In this document: positions 45,290-55,400 of the stretch, one piece after another
Layout of the letters: every line of letters starts with the position of its first letter
How positions within the stretch are numbered: position 1 is the stretch's first letter
NCBI GenBank assembly: GCA_012033335.1
Contig: JAAURB010000019.1
Span: 1-62,743, forward strand
Source of the DNA: Oscillatoriales cyanobacterium RM2_1_1
GTDB taxonomy: Bacteria; Cyanobacteriota; Cyanobacteriia; Cyanobacteriales; Microcoleaceae
Reading direction: 5' to 3'
Length of the DNA stretch: 62,743 nucleotides
Notes under the pieces: generated by a model
The model's database searches: none
Seen by the model: only the letters and a program-made list of their open reading frames with translations
Told to the model about the DNA's origin: nothing
Translations under genes and position numbers: made by a program

Positions 45290-46752
45290 ATGACTGTTGG
45301 ACTACCCCAACAACGCACCTGTGGCACGATGAGTGTCCATTATAGACTTTTGACGACTGATCTGGCCTATGCCAGCAACCGACGAGTCATTGAGAACCGT
45401 TCCTTTGAATATGCCCGTTACGGCAGCCCCTCCCGAACAGATGTCAGAACGATTCCCGTAGTGGTTCATGTTGTCTATCACTCCGCTAGCCCTGAACAAA
45501 ACATTTCAGAGGCCCAAATTCAGAGTCAGATTGAGGTGTTAAATCGTGACTTTCGGGCTAAAAATCCAGATATTACTGGGGTTCCGGAGGCCTTTAAGTC
45601 CCTGGTAACTGATGCCCGGATTGAATTTACCCTGGCTACCACTGACCCCCAGGGCAAGCCCACTAACGGCATTACTCGAACGGCCACAACTGCCACAGCT
45701 TTTATGGATGATGATGCCGTCAAGTATTCTCTTCGAGGCGGAATCAATGCCTGGCCGGGCGATCTCTACCTGAATATCTGGGTCTGCCAGTTGGGGGCGG
45801 GCTTGCTGGGTTATGCTCAGTTTCCTGGGGGCTCCACAGAGACCGATGGGGTCGTGATTACTTATACCGCCTTTGGCACCATGGGCACGGCGGCGGCTCC
45901 ATTTAATCTGGGTCGGACAGCAACCCATGAAATTGGCCACTGGCTAAATCTCCGCCATATCTGGGGAGATGACGGAGATGGTTGCCACGGCAGTGACTTT
46001 GTAGACGATACCCCCAATCAAGCGGGCTCCAACTCAGGTCGTCCGACGTTTCCCCGGATCACCTGCAACAATGGCCCTAACGGGGACATGTTCATGAATT
46101 ACATGGACTATACCGATGACGGAGCTATGTTCATGTTCACGGCAGGACAGGTTTTGCGAATGCACGCTGTCCTGGATTATGAACGAGCCGGGCTGGGAGT
46201 CATCCAAACCAGCGAACACCTCTACCAACTTCATCGCATGCAGTTTGGAAGTATACCGGAGTTCCTTGCGTAGAAGAGACTTGTCCCGGTTGGGAAAAGC
46301 TCGATAACAATCCGGCTACCGTTGCCATCGCCGCCAGTGGGGATAGCCTTTGCCAGCTACATCGCAGTGGTGCAGTTTGGAAGTATACTGGAGCCCCCTG
46401 CGTAGAAGAGACTTGTCCCGGTTGGGAAAAGCTCGATAACAATCCGGCCACTATTGCCATCGCTGTTGGTAGCTACAATCTCTATCAGCTCCATAACACA
46501 GGGGCAATCTGGCAATATACGGGAGAACCCTGCACTGGAGACAGTTGTCCCGGTTGGCAAAAGCTCGATAACAATCCAGCAGCCATTGCCATTGCAGCAA
46601 GTGGCGATCATCTCTACCAACTCCACAACACAGGAGCCATCTGGAAATACACTGGAGAACCCTGCGCTGGAGACAATTGTCCCGGCTGGCAGAAGCTCGA
46701 TAACAATGCTGACACGATTAAGGTCAGTGGCAGCGTTGGGATCACTGGGTAG
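45290..46752 (+). pseudogene. M43 (pappalysin-type) metalloprotease with tectonin-like repeat tail severed by a 4-base deletion
   Basis: The intact frame ends at 46273 (327 residues). It has the M43 zinc site ATHEIGHWLNLRHIWGDD (about residue 212, HExxHxxxxxH), a C/D-rich segment (CHGSDFVDDTPNQAG) and the Met-turn FMNYMDYTDD. No signal peptide is obvious. Past LYQLHR the frame is lost. In another frame, four repeats of about 43 residues run to TAG 46750-46752: GAVWKYTGAPCVEETCPGWE, KLDNNPATIAIAVGSYNLYQ, LHNTGAIWQYTGEPC. Comparing repeat 1 (CATCGCATGCAGTTTGG) with repeat 2 (CATCGCAGTGGTGCAGTTTGG) shows loss of GTGG at about 46244. Such Trp/Cys repeats form propeller-like, tectonin-type binding domains. 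The catalytic part is complete and may still act alone, without its binding tail. Confidence 0.82.
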
Positions 46753-46941
46753 AATCCCGTCGAATTTTTAGCCAGTCAGTCCCCTCAGCCAGATGTTATT
46801 CTGACTGAGGCCAATTATCCTCAGGGATTTTTACGTCCCGGGGCGTTCAAAAAAAACAAAATGACAATTCTGACTCTATTGGATTAGCCTGTAGATAGCT
46901 TGTAGGTTAGCCAGTTTGAGAACTCACTGAGGGTAAAATTC

Positions 46942-47472
46942 ATGTTTTATCAAGCCATAAAGATCCAGATCACAACAAGATTGACTCGGTTGCTGGAGAG
47001 ACCCTCGCGGCGATCGCTCTCCTTCCTGGGAGGTTTGTGTCTGGTGATGATTATGCTGATAATTGAGCTGCTATTCTCCAAAGCCGCATCTGTTCCGGTA
47101 CAAGCCCCTACTGTCTCGAAGGCTCAGATCAGTGCTATGACGTTGCTCAACCCAATCCCCAACTCAATCTTCAGGCGGTGGATCCATTCCCGAGAGGAAG
47201 ATCAGGGAAATATTCTGGTTTATCGTCCGATTGACTATCCATTCCCTCCGGCCCGGGGTCGAGAAGGTCTGGAGTTCCGCGAGAATGGAGAGTTCATCCG
47301 TTATCAGATTGGCCCCACAGATCGCAGTCTGGCGGTTCCGGGTCAATGGCAGATCCAGGAACCTGATGTGGTGGAAGTTCAGTTTCCCAGTCAATCGGTT
47401 CCCTCTTACATCCTGACGATTTTAGAATGCAATCAACAGATTCTTAAGGTCAAAAAAAGTGAACGAGAGTGA
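46942..47472 (+). CDS. Hypothetical membrane-anchored or exported protein
   Basis: The protein has 176 residues. A strong hydrophobic helix (about 27-48, FLGGLCLVMIMLIIELLF) is followed by a linker and a small soluble domain: IFRRWIHSREEDQGNILVYR, then REGLEFRENGEFIRYQIGPT and VPGQWQIQEPDVVEVQF. The repeated pattern of short beta strands suggests a lipocalin-like or stress-related 'W-x-x-E' domain that I have seen in other cyanobacterial hypotheticals. Function unknown. It is in the same direction as the M43 gene, 190 bases downstream. Confidence 0.65.
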   Translation: MFYQAIKIQITTRLTRLLERPSRRSLSFLGGLCLVMIMLIIELLFSKAASVPVQAPTVSKAQISAMTLLNPIPNSIFRRWIHSREEDQGNILVYRPIDYPFPPARGREGLEFRENGEFIRYQIGPTDRSLAVPGQWQIQEPDVVEVQFPSQSVPSYILTILECNQQILKVKKSERE

Positions 47473-47607
47473 GGAATTGTGAGAAATGGAAGCTTGCTTG
47501 CAATTATTGTGATGGATAGTTGTGATGGATAGAGATATCAAAGCACCCCAAAATATCCCGCAATGGGGAGGAATATCAATACTCTCTTCAGATCTCTTGA
47601 GGAGAAA

Positions 47608-48207
47608 TTATGGAGAGGCATCTCGGTTGAGTAACGGAGAATTGGGTAAGTTCTCAGGGAATCGATTTAAGGTCGTGGAGACCAGGGCAAATCCCAGGTA
47701 AGCGGGCAAAATAATGGCCATCAAAAATGCCAATGCCGCCAACCAGGAGGTAAAGTTGATTGATGATCCATAGTAGGAACGATAGGGATCTAGATGGGGA
47801 AGTCCTTCTCCCGCCGGGGGTTGATTGCCCGCTGGTCGTTTGAAGCGGACTCGCCGATCATCTAGTTTCTCAAGCAGAACCCATCCGACTTCAGCCTCTT
47901 CCCGACACAACTTCTGAAAAATGGCTGGGTTGCGAAATAGATCGCGATTCGTGCGAACAATTTTATACTCCCACTCCGGCATAGACCCACTGCCAACTGC
48001 AGGGTTCAGGGAACCTTCAGCCGGAGAAGATGGGGCTGCATTAGATAGGTTGTTAGGTGATTCGTACCGGGTCAAGGTTTCCTCCTCCTCAAATTGCTCA
48101 TCGAGATTGACTTGATAGGCACAGAGCCAACTTCCAAAGAGTACGGCTTCGATACCCAGGCTACTCACCAACAGGCTGAGAAAAACAATTTCCATCTCTG
48201 TTCTCAA
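47608..48207 (-). CDS. Hypothetical two-helix membrane protein with a DUF4177-like core
   Basis: The protein has 199 residues. N-terminal transmembrane helix (about 6-29, VFLSLLVSSLGIEAVLFGSW), an acidic linker, then a compact block MPEWEYKIVRTNRDLFRNPA and VGWVLLEKLDDRRVRFKRP (about 73-125), and a second helix near the C-terminus (about 152-175, WLAALAFLMAIILPAYLGF). The WEYK...GW.L....D.R.RF pattern is the small DUF4177-type fold often found appended to membrane helices in cyanobacteria. Role unknown. Met-5 (48195) is an alternative start. It ends about 50 bases from ribD on the same strand, which lies upstream. Confidence 0.7.
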   Translation of the reverse strand: MRTEMEIVFLSLLVSSLGIEAVLFGSWLCAYQVNLDEQFEEEETLTRYESPNNLSNAAPSSPAEGSLNPAVGSGSMPEWEYKIVRTNRDLFRNPAIFQKLCREEAEVGWVLLEKLDDRRVRFKRPAGNQPPAGEGLPHLDPYRSYYGSSINFTSWLAALAFLMAIILPAYLGFALVSTTLNRFPENLPNSPLLNRDASP

Positions 48208-48257
48208 TCCCTGGCACTTTACCCCTAGTTTAGAATGGATTGCTCAGGACGAGATGG

Positions 48258-49411
48258 CTAATCCTGGCTGTTTTGAACAATTCCTGGCAAGTACCCAGCC
48301 ATCAAAAAGTCAGGGCCAATCTGATGGATCTCAACCCGCTCCAGAGGTAACGCCTGGGTCATTTCTACAAAACCGAGTTCCCCCACCGGAGTCGGGGCAC
48401 CTCGACCCCCAATAATCTTAGGGGCGATAAATGCCAGAACTTTCTGAACGGTTCCCGCCGCGATCGCTGGGCCGCCAGAACCCCCCCGCATTCCCACAAC
48501 ACTGAAAGGCAGTGTTGCTGATGGAGGTGATCCAAAATCGTTAGGGGATTGAGGGGTGATAGCTCTATGACCTCTACTCCCTTTTGCTTTAACAACTGCT
48601 GCATCTCCGGACGAATTCCCCATTCTGTAAACACCAGAGTTCTAGCGGTTTGGGTCTCCCACAAATGAGCTTCCGGGGGCAAATTCAAGGTACGGCTCAT
48701 CACCACTCGTAGGGGATTGGGTTCCCCCACCCCATGGGTGGTGAGATGGGGATCGTCCCGGCGAACGGTATTCCCCCCCACAATCACCGCATCACAGGCG
48801 ACCCGGAGATGATGTACATAATTGCGGGCTGCTGGGCTGGTAACCCAGGCACTATGGCCCGTTTTCGTAGCGATTTTGCCATCTAAAGTCATGGCGTATT
48901 TCAAAATTCCGAAGGGGCGCTGATAGAGAATCCGGTGGACAAATCCCTCATTTAACTGCTGACAGGCCGCTGTCTCAACTCCGACTTTGACCTTGATTCC
49001 AGCCTCTCGCAGTCTTTGAATTCCCTGACCTGAAACCACAGGATTGGGATCGACCATCCCAATCACCACCTCCGCCACCTGGGCCTGAATCAAGGCTTCT
49101 GTACAGGGGGGAGTGCGCCCGTAGTGATTGCAGGGTTCGAGGTTAACGTAAACCGTTGCCCCTCTAGCCTTCTCTCCAGCGGCTTCCAGGGCAAAAACCT
49201 CTGCATGGGGTTCACCGGCTCGGGGATGAAACCCTTCTCCCACAATCTCCCTATCCTGAACTACTACACACCCCACCATAGGATTTGGAGCGGTTTTCCC
49301 CAAGGCTTGTCGAGCCAGTTCCCGGCATCGACCCATCATGGTCTGATCAAATTCTGTAGAGTGTTCTGAAGGATTCTTTGGAGGATTTTCTGGTGATTGT
49401 GCTTGGGCCAT
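48258..49411 (-). pseudogene. ribD: Bifunctional riboflavin deaminase/reductase RibD, frameshifted
   Basis: RibD deaminates and then reduces the pyrimidine intermediate of riboflavin synthesis. The deaminase half (about 20-165) has the zinc site GEPHAEVFAL (HAE) and LEPCNHYGRTPPC (PCxxxxxxPPC). The reductase half begins PFGILKYAMTLDGKIATKTG and runs to LWECGGVLAAQ. There the frame is lost; the next frame supplies AIAAGTVQKVLAFIAPKIIG and GRGAPTPVGELG and stops at 48258. One missing base beside GCGATCGC (48460-48467), giving CCAGCGATCGC instead of CCAGGCGATCGC, accounts for the shift. Riboflavin synthesis is essential, all motifs are intact, and the break is a single base, so a read error is the likelier explanation unless another ribD exists. 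Confidence 0.88.
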
Positions 49412-49596
49412 GTTCCTGACGAATGATGGATAAATAAACTCAAAACGGTTATCTAAGTACGGTTATTTCTCCCAAATTTGGCCTGGAACCGAATTCACAA
49501 TTGAAATCTGATTCAGTATTCTAAGAAACAGAAGGGAACTTGAATCCCTTTTCCTAAACTATCACTTAACCTATTGAATTTAAGGAGATGAAAGCC

Positions 49597-50034
49597 ATGC
49601 CTTTAGTTCGTTGGGAACCCTTTCGGGAAATTGATAATTTACAGCGGGAAATGAATCGTCTGTTTGAGAAAGCGTTGGTTCCAGCCAATGGTGAGACCGC
49701 TGCTGCCTTTGTCCCCGCTGCTGAGATGCATGAAACGTCAGATGCGGTTCATCTGAAGCTGGAAATTCCAGGGATGGATTCTAAGGATCTTGACGTTCAG
49801 GTGACTGCGGATGCGGTGGCGATTAGCGGCGATCGTAAGTCTGAGAACAGGACTGAAGAGAAAGGAGTCATGCGGACGGAGTTTCGCTATGGGAACTTCC
49901 GCCGGGTGATTCCTCTCCCAGCTCGAATTGAGAATACAAATGTTCAGGCAGAATACAAAGATGGGATTCTGAACCTGACCCTACCCAAGGCAGAAGAAGA
50001 AAAGAATAAAGTTGTCAAAGTACAGCTTGATTAA
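49597..50034 (+). CDS. Small heat-shock protein, Hsp20/alpha-crystallin family
   Basis: The protein has 145 residues: MPLVRWEPFREIDNLQREMN start, alpha-crystallin domain (about 38-135, LKLEIPGMDSKDLDVQV, RTEFRYGNFRRVIPLP, YKDGILNLTLPK) and a short C-terminal tail. It acts as an ATP-independent holdase; cyanobacterial members also protect thylakoids under heat. The ATG at 49597 is chosen because AAGGAG sits at ideal distance before it; an in-frame ATG at 49588 would overlap that site. A possible leader hairpin (AAGGGAACTTGAATCCCTT, about 49532-49550) could modulate translation with temperature, but this is inference. Confidence 0.93.
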   Translation: MPLVRWEPFREIDNLQREMNRLFEKALVPANGETAAAFVPAAEMHETSDAVHLKLEIPGMDSKDLDVQVTADAVAISGDRKSENRTEEKGVMRTEFRYGNFRRVIPLPARIENTNVQAEYKDGILNLTLPKAEEEKNKVVKVQLD

Positions 50035-50077
50035 TTTTCCTAATTCATCTTTCTAGTCAATTCTTCTGATTGCTAGC

Positions 50078-50142
50078 TTTGCAGCTTGAGGCCGTGAATG
50101 AGAGGAATTAAATCTCTCATTCATCCTCAAGTTTGCTGCAAA
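50078..50142 (+). terminator. Extended stem-loop downstream of hsp20
   Basis: TTTGCAGC (50078-50085) pairs with GCTGCAAA (50135-50142), and inside it TGAATGAGAG (50095-50104) pairs with CTCTCATTCA (50114-50123); TTGAGG/CCTCAA add a middle helix. A long three-part stem typical of a strong terminator. Confidence 0.75.
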
Positions 50143-50431
50143 ACAGGATCTCTTTGGATAATTTTCCTGGATAATTTTCTGGATATTTCAAAAGATTTTA
50201 AGCCTCCTGGAAACAATAAAATCTACCCCAATCGAGATGAATTCAGACTAGATTAGAGTAGATCACGTTAATTTTTCTAGACTTGGGTAGGACTGGGGTA
50301 GGTTGTTCCTGGGAAGGGAAACCCGATATTTTTTTGTTGGGTTTCATCGGTCAACCCAATCTACAGGATGGAGTCGGGATCTAGAGTGGGCATTTTGGTC
50401 TGGATTGGCTAGAAGCCTGGGTCATAGCTGA

Positions 50432-50527
50432 TTGACTGACAAATCTTTTGTGTGATTACCCGAACTGCCCTCACCCTAGCTCTGGGAGAGGGGTTGGGGG
50501 TGAGGGCGAGAGAGTTTTGTCAGTCAA
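50432..50527. mobile_element. Nested inverted-repeat element (MITE-like)
   Basis: TTGACTGACAAA (50432-50443) and TTTGTCAGTCAA (50516-50527) are exact inverted copies. Nested inside, GCCCTCACCC (50467-50476) pairs exactly with GGGTGAGGGC (50498-50507). The remaining spacer 50143-50625 holds no gene that I can see. Confidence 0.55.
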
Positions 50528-50625
50528 CTAGGGGCTAAAGGTTCTTTACACACCCTTTCTGATAGCTAGAGTTTAAAGTTATTAGAGTCTAAATTTACTT
50601 TCATTTACTTTCGAGGAGCGAATTA

Positions 50626-51858
50626 ATGGGAATATCTGAGGGCAAATCATTTTCCTGGCAACAAATTGGCAGTTATCTAGCAACGGTTGTCGTGAGTGTC
50701 GGGTTGACCCTGGCCTCTTTTCAGGTTTTTCCGGGTTTATCCGCGATCGCCCGAGCCGATAATTCTGGGGGTGTCCCAACCCTGGCCCAGGTTACTGAAC
50801 CCCTAGCTGTTTCTCCGGCTAGAGCTGAGGTACGGAATTTTGTGACCGCCGCCGTGAATCGAGTGGGGCCAGCAGTGGTGCGAATTGATACAGAGCGCAC
50901 CATCACCCGGGATCTGGATCCGTTCTTTGATGATCCCTTTTTTCGGCGGTTTTTTGGGGAGGAGAGAATGCCCCAGGCTCCCCGGGAATACCGTCAACAG
51001 GGCCAGGGTTCAGGATTTATTGTGGATAGTAGTGGGATTATTTTAACCAATGCCCATGTGGTCAAAGGAGCCGACAGAGTTACTGTGGTCTTGCGCGATG
51101 GACGGCAGTTTGAGGGGGTAGTGCGAGGGGCGGATGAACCCTCTGATCTGGCTGTGGTCAAGATTGAGGGGACTAATTTACCCGTTGCGCCCCTGGGAGA
51201 TTCTAAACAGGTTCAGGTGGGGGATTGGGCGATCGCCCTAGGCAACCCCTTGGGATTGGATAATACTGTGACGTTGGGAATTGTCAGTACCCTGAATCGT
51301 TCTAGTGCCCAGGTTGGGATTCCTGATAAGCGGCTTGACTTTATTCAGACTGATGCCGCGATCAATCCTGGTAATTCCGGTGGCCCACTCCTGAATGATC
51401 GGGGCGAAGTGATTGGTATCAACACCGCCATTCGAGCCGATGGTCAGGGGATTGGTTTTGCTATTCCGATTGATACCGCCAGTGACATCAAAGATCAATT
51501 GGCCCGGGGGGAAAAGATTCCCCATCCATTTATTGGGATTCGGATGTTGAGCTTGACTCCGGAAGCCGCCCGACGTTTTAATGATGATCCAAATTCCCCC
51601 TTCTTGATTCCGGAAGTCGAGGGAGTATTGGTGATGCAAGTGATTCCAGATAGCCCAGCCGCCGCCTCTGGCATTCGGCGGGGAGATGTGATCACCCAGA
51701 TCAACGGTGAAACCCTCAAAAGTGCTGAACAGCTCCAAAATCTGGTGGAGCGGAGCCGCATCGGTCAACCCCTGAAAATCACGGTTCGACGGGGCAGTGA
51801 AACTCAGCAATTTTCCGTGCGCCCTGGAGAACTTCAGGATGCAGCCGCCCAACGTTAG
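50626..51858 (+). CDS. HtrA/Deg-family trypsin-like serine protease with one PDZ domain
   Basis: The protein has 410 residues. A signal or anchor segment (about 14-43, LATVVVSVGLTLASFQVF) exports it to the periplasm or lumen. The protease domain has catalytic His in ILTNAHVVKGADRV (about 140), Asp in EPSDLAVVKIEGT (about 172) and Ser in INPGNSGGPLLND (about 251). A single PDZ domain follows (about 295-395, GVLVMQVIPDSPAAASGIRR, GDVITQINGE). It belongs with the cyanobacterial HhoA/HhoB/HtrA trio, which degrade damaged exported and thylakoid proteins; which of the three cannot be settled. A GAGGAG ribosome binding site precedes the ATG. Confidence 0.93.
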   Translation: MGISEGKSFSWQQIGSYLATVVVSVGLTLASFQVFPGLSAIARADNSGGVPTLAQVTEPLAVSPARAEVRNFVTAAVNRVGPAVVRIDTERTITRDLDPFFDDPFFRRFFGEERMPQAPREYRQQGQGSGFIVDSSGIILTNAHVVKGADRVTVVLRDGRQFEGVVRGADEPSDLAVVKIEGTNLPVAPLGDSKQVQVGDWAIALGNPLGLDNTVTLGIVSTLNRSSAQVGIPDKRLDFIQTDAAINPGNSGGPLLNDRGEVIGINTAIRADGQGIGFAIPIDTASDIKDQLARGEKIPHPFIGIRMLSLTPEAARRFNDDPNSPFLIPEVEGVLVMQVIPDSPAAASGIRRGDVITQINGETLKSAEQLQNLVERSRIGQPLKITVRRGSETQQFSVRPGELQDAAAQR

Positions 51859-51907
51859 GGAATGATGTTTCAATCTCACTCATTTCCCACTGGGTCTACG
51901 GCGTTTC

Positions 51908-52348
51908 TCATAGTGTTGAGGCATGGGAGTTAGGGCACCGGGCTACCTCTGCCCCCATTCGTAACTCACGGGATCGAAAATGACTATAAATTTGCAGCGT
52001 ATCTGAAAGGGTACGCTTTTTTGATGTTTGGGTAGAATTCAGGAAACTCTGGTAATCATAGTTGCGATCAGGGAACAAACGTTTAAGAAAAAGGGAACAA
52101 ATGTTTAAGAAAAATTCATCGTCTTGAGGAGACATTCCCACAAAATTTCCCCAAGAGTTAAGGATTGACTTGAACTCATCCATGATATACTCCAAACCGT
52201 GTTTCAAATTTATGTAGCAATTCAAACTTGATAAAACGCCAAGTTTTAACTGCCAATTATTGATAAATATATTCTCGATGAATATATAGTGAGGATCCAT
52301 TGTATTCAGTGCCGCATCCTTGCTAGGACGATATTGAGGATAGAACAT
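51908..52348 (-). CDS. Hypothetical protein
   Basis: A 146-residue frame, rich in aromatic and Ser/Asn residues (MFYPQYRPSKDAALNTMDPH, YIFIENIFINNWQLKLGVLS, DDEFFLNICSLFLKRLFPDR). It shows no known motif, has no clear ribosome binding site and is more AT-rich than its neighbours. It diverges from the giant gene by 56 bases and converges on the Deg protease. It reads as protein-like but could be a degraded transferred gene. Confidence 0.45.
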   Translation of the reverse strand: MFYPQYRPSKDAALNTMDPHYIFIENIFINNWQLKLGVLSSLNCYINLKHGLEYIMDEFKSILNSWGNFVGMSPQDDEFFLNICSLFLKRLFPDRNYDYQSFLNSTQTSKKRTLSDTLQIYSHFRSRELRMGAEVARCPNSHASTL

Positions 52349-52404
52349 CTAATTAACTCATTTGAAAAACTATCACTGAAGCCTTGACGAAAGGAGTCTA
52401 AACC

Positions 52405-55400
52405 ATGCAATCAATCAATCTGGTGCCGCAGAAAGCCAATGTTTCTCTTTCTAAAATTTCTCAAAAAAGCATGACTGATTTAAAATCTCAATTGGCAGTT
52501 CAGCAGATCCTCTTTATTGATGCTCAACTGCCCAATTATCAAGCATTGGTTGCGGGGATTTTTCCAGGCATTGAAGTCATTCTCCTCGATTCTCAACAGA
52601 ATGGTATTCAGCAGATTACCCGAACTTTAAGCAATTATTCTTATATTTCCACTATCCATATCGTTTCCCATGGGGCACCAGGTTGCTTGTTCCTAGGCAA
52701 CACTCAGCTTAGTTTGGATACCCTGAGTACTTATACGGATCAACTCCAGGGCTGGTTTTCTAAAATTCTCCTGAAGCAAGATTCAGCCCGATCTATCCCA
52801 ACTCTGCTGCTCTACGGCTGTAATGTTGCGGTTGGGGATGCTGGAGCTGAATTGATCGAAAGGCTCCATCGGCTTACAGGGGCAGAGGTTGCCGCCTCTT
52901 CAACAAAAGTTGGGCACACTGATCAAGGCGGAAATTGGCAGCTAGATGCCAAAACCAGTGAATTTGAAATTCTTCAACTGTTCACTCCGGCAGCTCAACG
53001 AAACTGGCAAGGCGTTCTACCGGTGATCAGCGGTCAGGCTTTTCTGGACTTTGATGCTGATGGTGTTAAACGGGCGACTGCCCTTGACCTGGATACTGTT
53101 GATGATGGCATTGATGGAAATAGTGTAGATGGAGCAGACGAAGCCGTTGCAGAGGATATCGGCGTTGGGGGAGTTACCGTTAGAGCGTTTGGGCCGGATG
53201 GGGTTCAAATTGGGCCTGACGTTATCACCGATGTGGATGGCAATTATACCCTCACCGTTCCCGATAACACCTCGGTTCGGCTGGAATTTGTCAATGTTCC
53301 AGAGCAGTTTTCCAACGGTAATTTATCAGGGGCCAGTGCTGATGTCATCTCGAATGTGACTTTTATTGAGGCGGGGACAACAGATCTCACAGCCAACCTC
53401 AGTCTTTACCGACCTAGTGATTATCTCGATACCACCACCGTTCCCCGGCTCGTGACCACCTGCTTTGTCTTTTCCAGTGATCCTAATGCAGTGAATCAGC
53501 CTGCAATTGTTGATTTTGTCTATACGGTCAACCAAGATATCTCTACTAACGGAACGGGGTTTCCAAATCCCGATCCAGCCCCCACCAAACGCACCCTGGC
53601 AACCATTGGCAATGTCGGCGCAACCTACGGACTGGCTTTCCACAATGAAGCCGATGATCTATTCGCCGGAGCCTTCCAACGGCGACATACAGATATCGGG
53701 CCAGAAGGGAATGATGCCATTTATCGTCTGGATGGCGTTGCGGGTGGAACTCCAGCCATTACTCCATTTATTAATCTGGATGACTTTTTTGGTGCGGATT
53801 CGGCTGGCCCATTGTCCCATGATCGGAATAATTTCAACTCAGATGGCCCTGCCTTTGATGCGGTGGGCAAGGTCGCCCTGGGAGATGTCGAGCTTTCTGA
53901 AGACCGGCAGTTTGTCTGGACAGTTAATCTGAATGACCGTCGCCTCTATAAGATTCCGGTGGGCACAGCCGCCGATCCAACCACTCCAGTAGACTATGCC
54001 CTAGGGGATACCCGCCCCATCGAACGCTACAACCTAGTTGAGGGTATTAATCCTCCAGATCCAACCGACCCAAATGAAGGCACAGGAATTGATTTTTCCG
54101 CATCAGTTCCAGATGACGTTCGCCCGTTTGGTATGGCAATACAAGATGGCCTGATTTATTTGGGATTTGTAGATAGTGCGGAGTCCACTCAGAATGCCAA
54201 TGATTTAGAAGCCTATGTCTATAGCTTTGACCCTGAAACTGAAACCTTTAGTACTGCACCGGTTCTGAGTTTTCCCCTAACCTACCAACGGAGCATCAAA
54301 CATGCCTTAACCCCTGATGACGGCAATGCTGGATTCCCGTCAGAATGGACATATTGGCGCAATGATTTTAGTGATCTGACATTTAGAAATCAGACTTCAG
54401 CCGATCTGGCCTGGACAGTTGAAGTGCAGCCAATGCTAACCGATATTACCTTTGACAACAATGGTGATATGGTTCTAGGTTTGGCGGATCGTACCAGTTA
54501 TCAGATGGGCCGTAGTCCCGTGGATGTTAATGGTAATCCACCAGCAGGAGTTACTGACTTTGATATAACCAGCGGTGGAGAAATTCTGCGAGCCACTACC
54601 AATGGAGATGACACCTGGACAATTGAGCCCCATGTTGCGGACGCAGCCGGAAATCCTGGCACTGACCGGAATTCGGAATTTTATAAGGGTGAATTTTTTC
54701 AAAATCCTGTAGCAACCACCACATCCCATGAGGAAACGGCTCAGGGAGGATTGGCCCAGGTTCCTGGCTACAACAGCGTTGCTACCACAGCCATGGATCC
54801 AGCCTGGTTCTTCTCCGGGGGCGTAATCAAACTCGAGAATGAAGATGTTCCTCGGGGCGATAGCCAGACCAGTAGAACTGAACTGTTTGCCCGTCGGGGG
54901 AATCCTGATCCCAATGCCTTTTTTAATAAGGCCAGTGGCTTGGGCGATCTGGAGTACTACAGCAGCCTGGCTCCAAACACGGTTTTTGGCGATCGCATCT
55001 GGAACGACCTGAATGGCAATGGTCTGCAAGATGCGGGAGAACCAGGATTTGATGGGGTTACGGTACAGCTCTTCGATAGTAGTGGAGTTCAAGTTGGGGC
55101 TGATGTTACTACCACTGTTGATGATCCAGCTACGCCAGAAATCAATGAAGGGGGACGGTTTATCTTCTCTGTTCCAACCACCGGAGCCGGTAGTCTGGTT
55201 CCCGGAGGAACTTATGAAATTCGGGTTGTGGCTGCAACAATTCCGGCTGGAACCTCTCTGTCCCCAGCCAATGTCAACGGCAATGCCAACGATAACATTG
55301 ACTCTGATGCCACGTTAGTTGATGCAATTCCAACCATCAGCTTCACAGTCGGGGACTTTGGCGACAATAACTATGATCTGGATATTGGTTTTACTCAAAT

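Noticed and set aside
46200-46626. Minus-strand frames across the repeated region after the M43 gene
   Set aside because: They are antisense to the Trp/Cys repeats, which are coherent in a single plus-strand frame.
46215-46752. CRISPR-like array
   Set aside because: The period is about 130 bases, is coding in character and has no spacers of unique sequence; it is a protein repeat. The 15-base tandem repeats at 31110 and 34212 also lack spacers.
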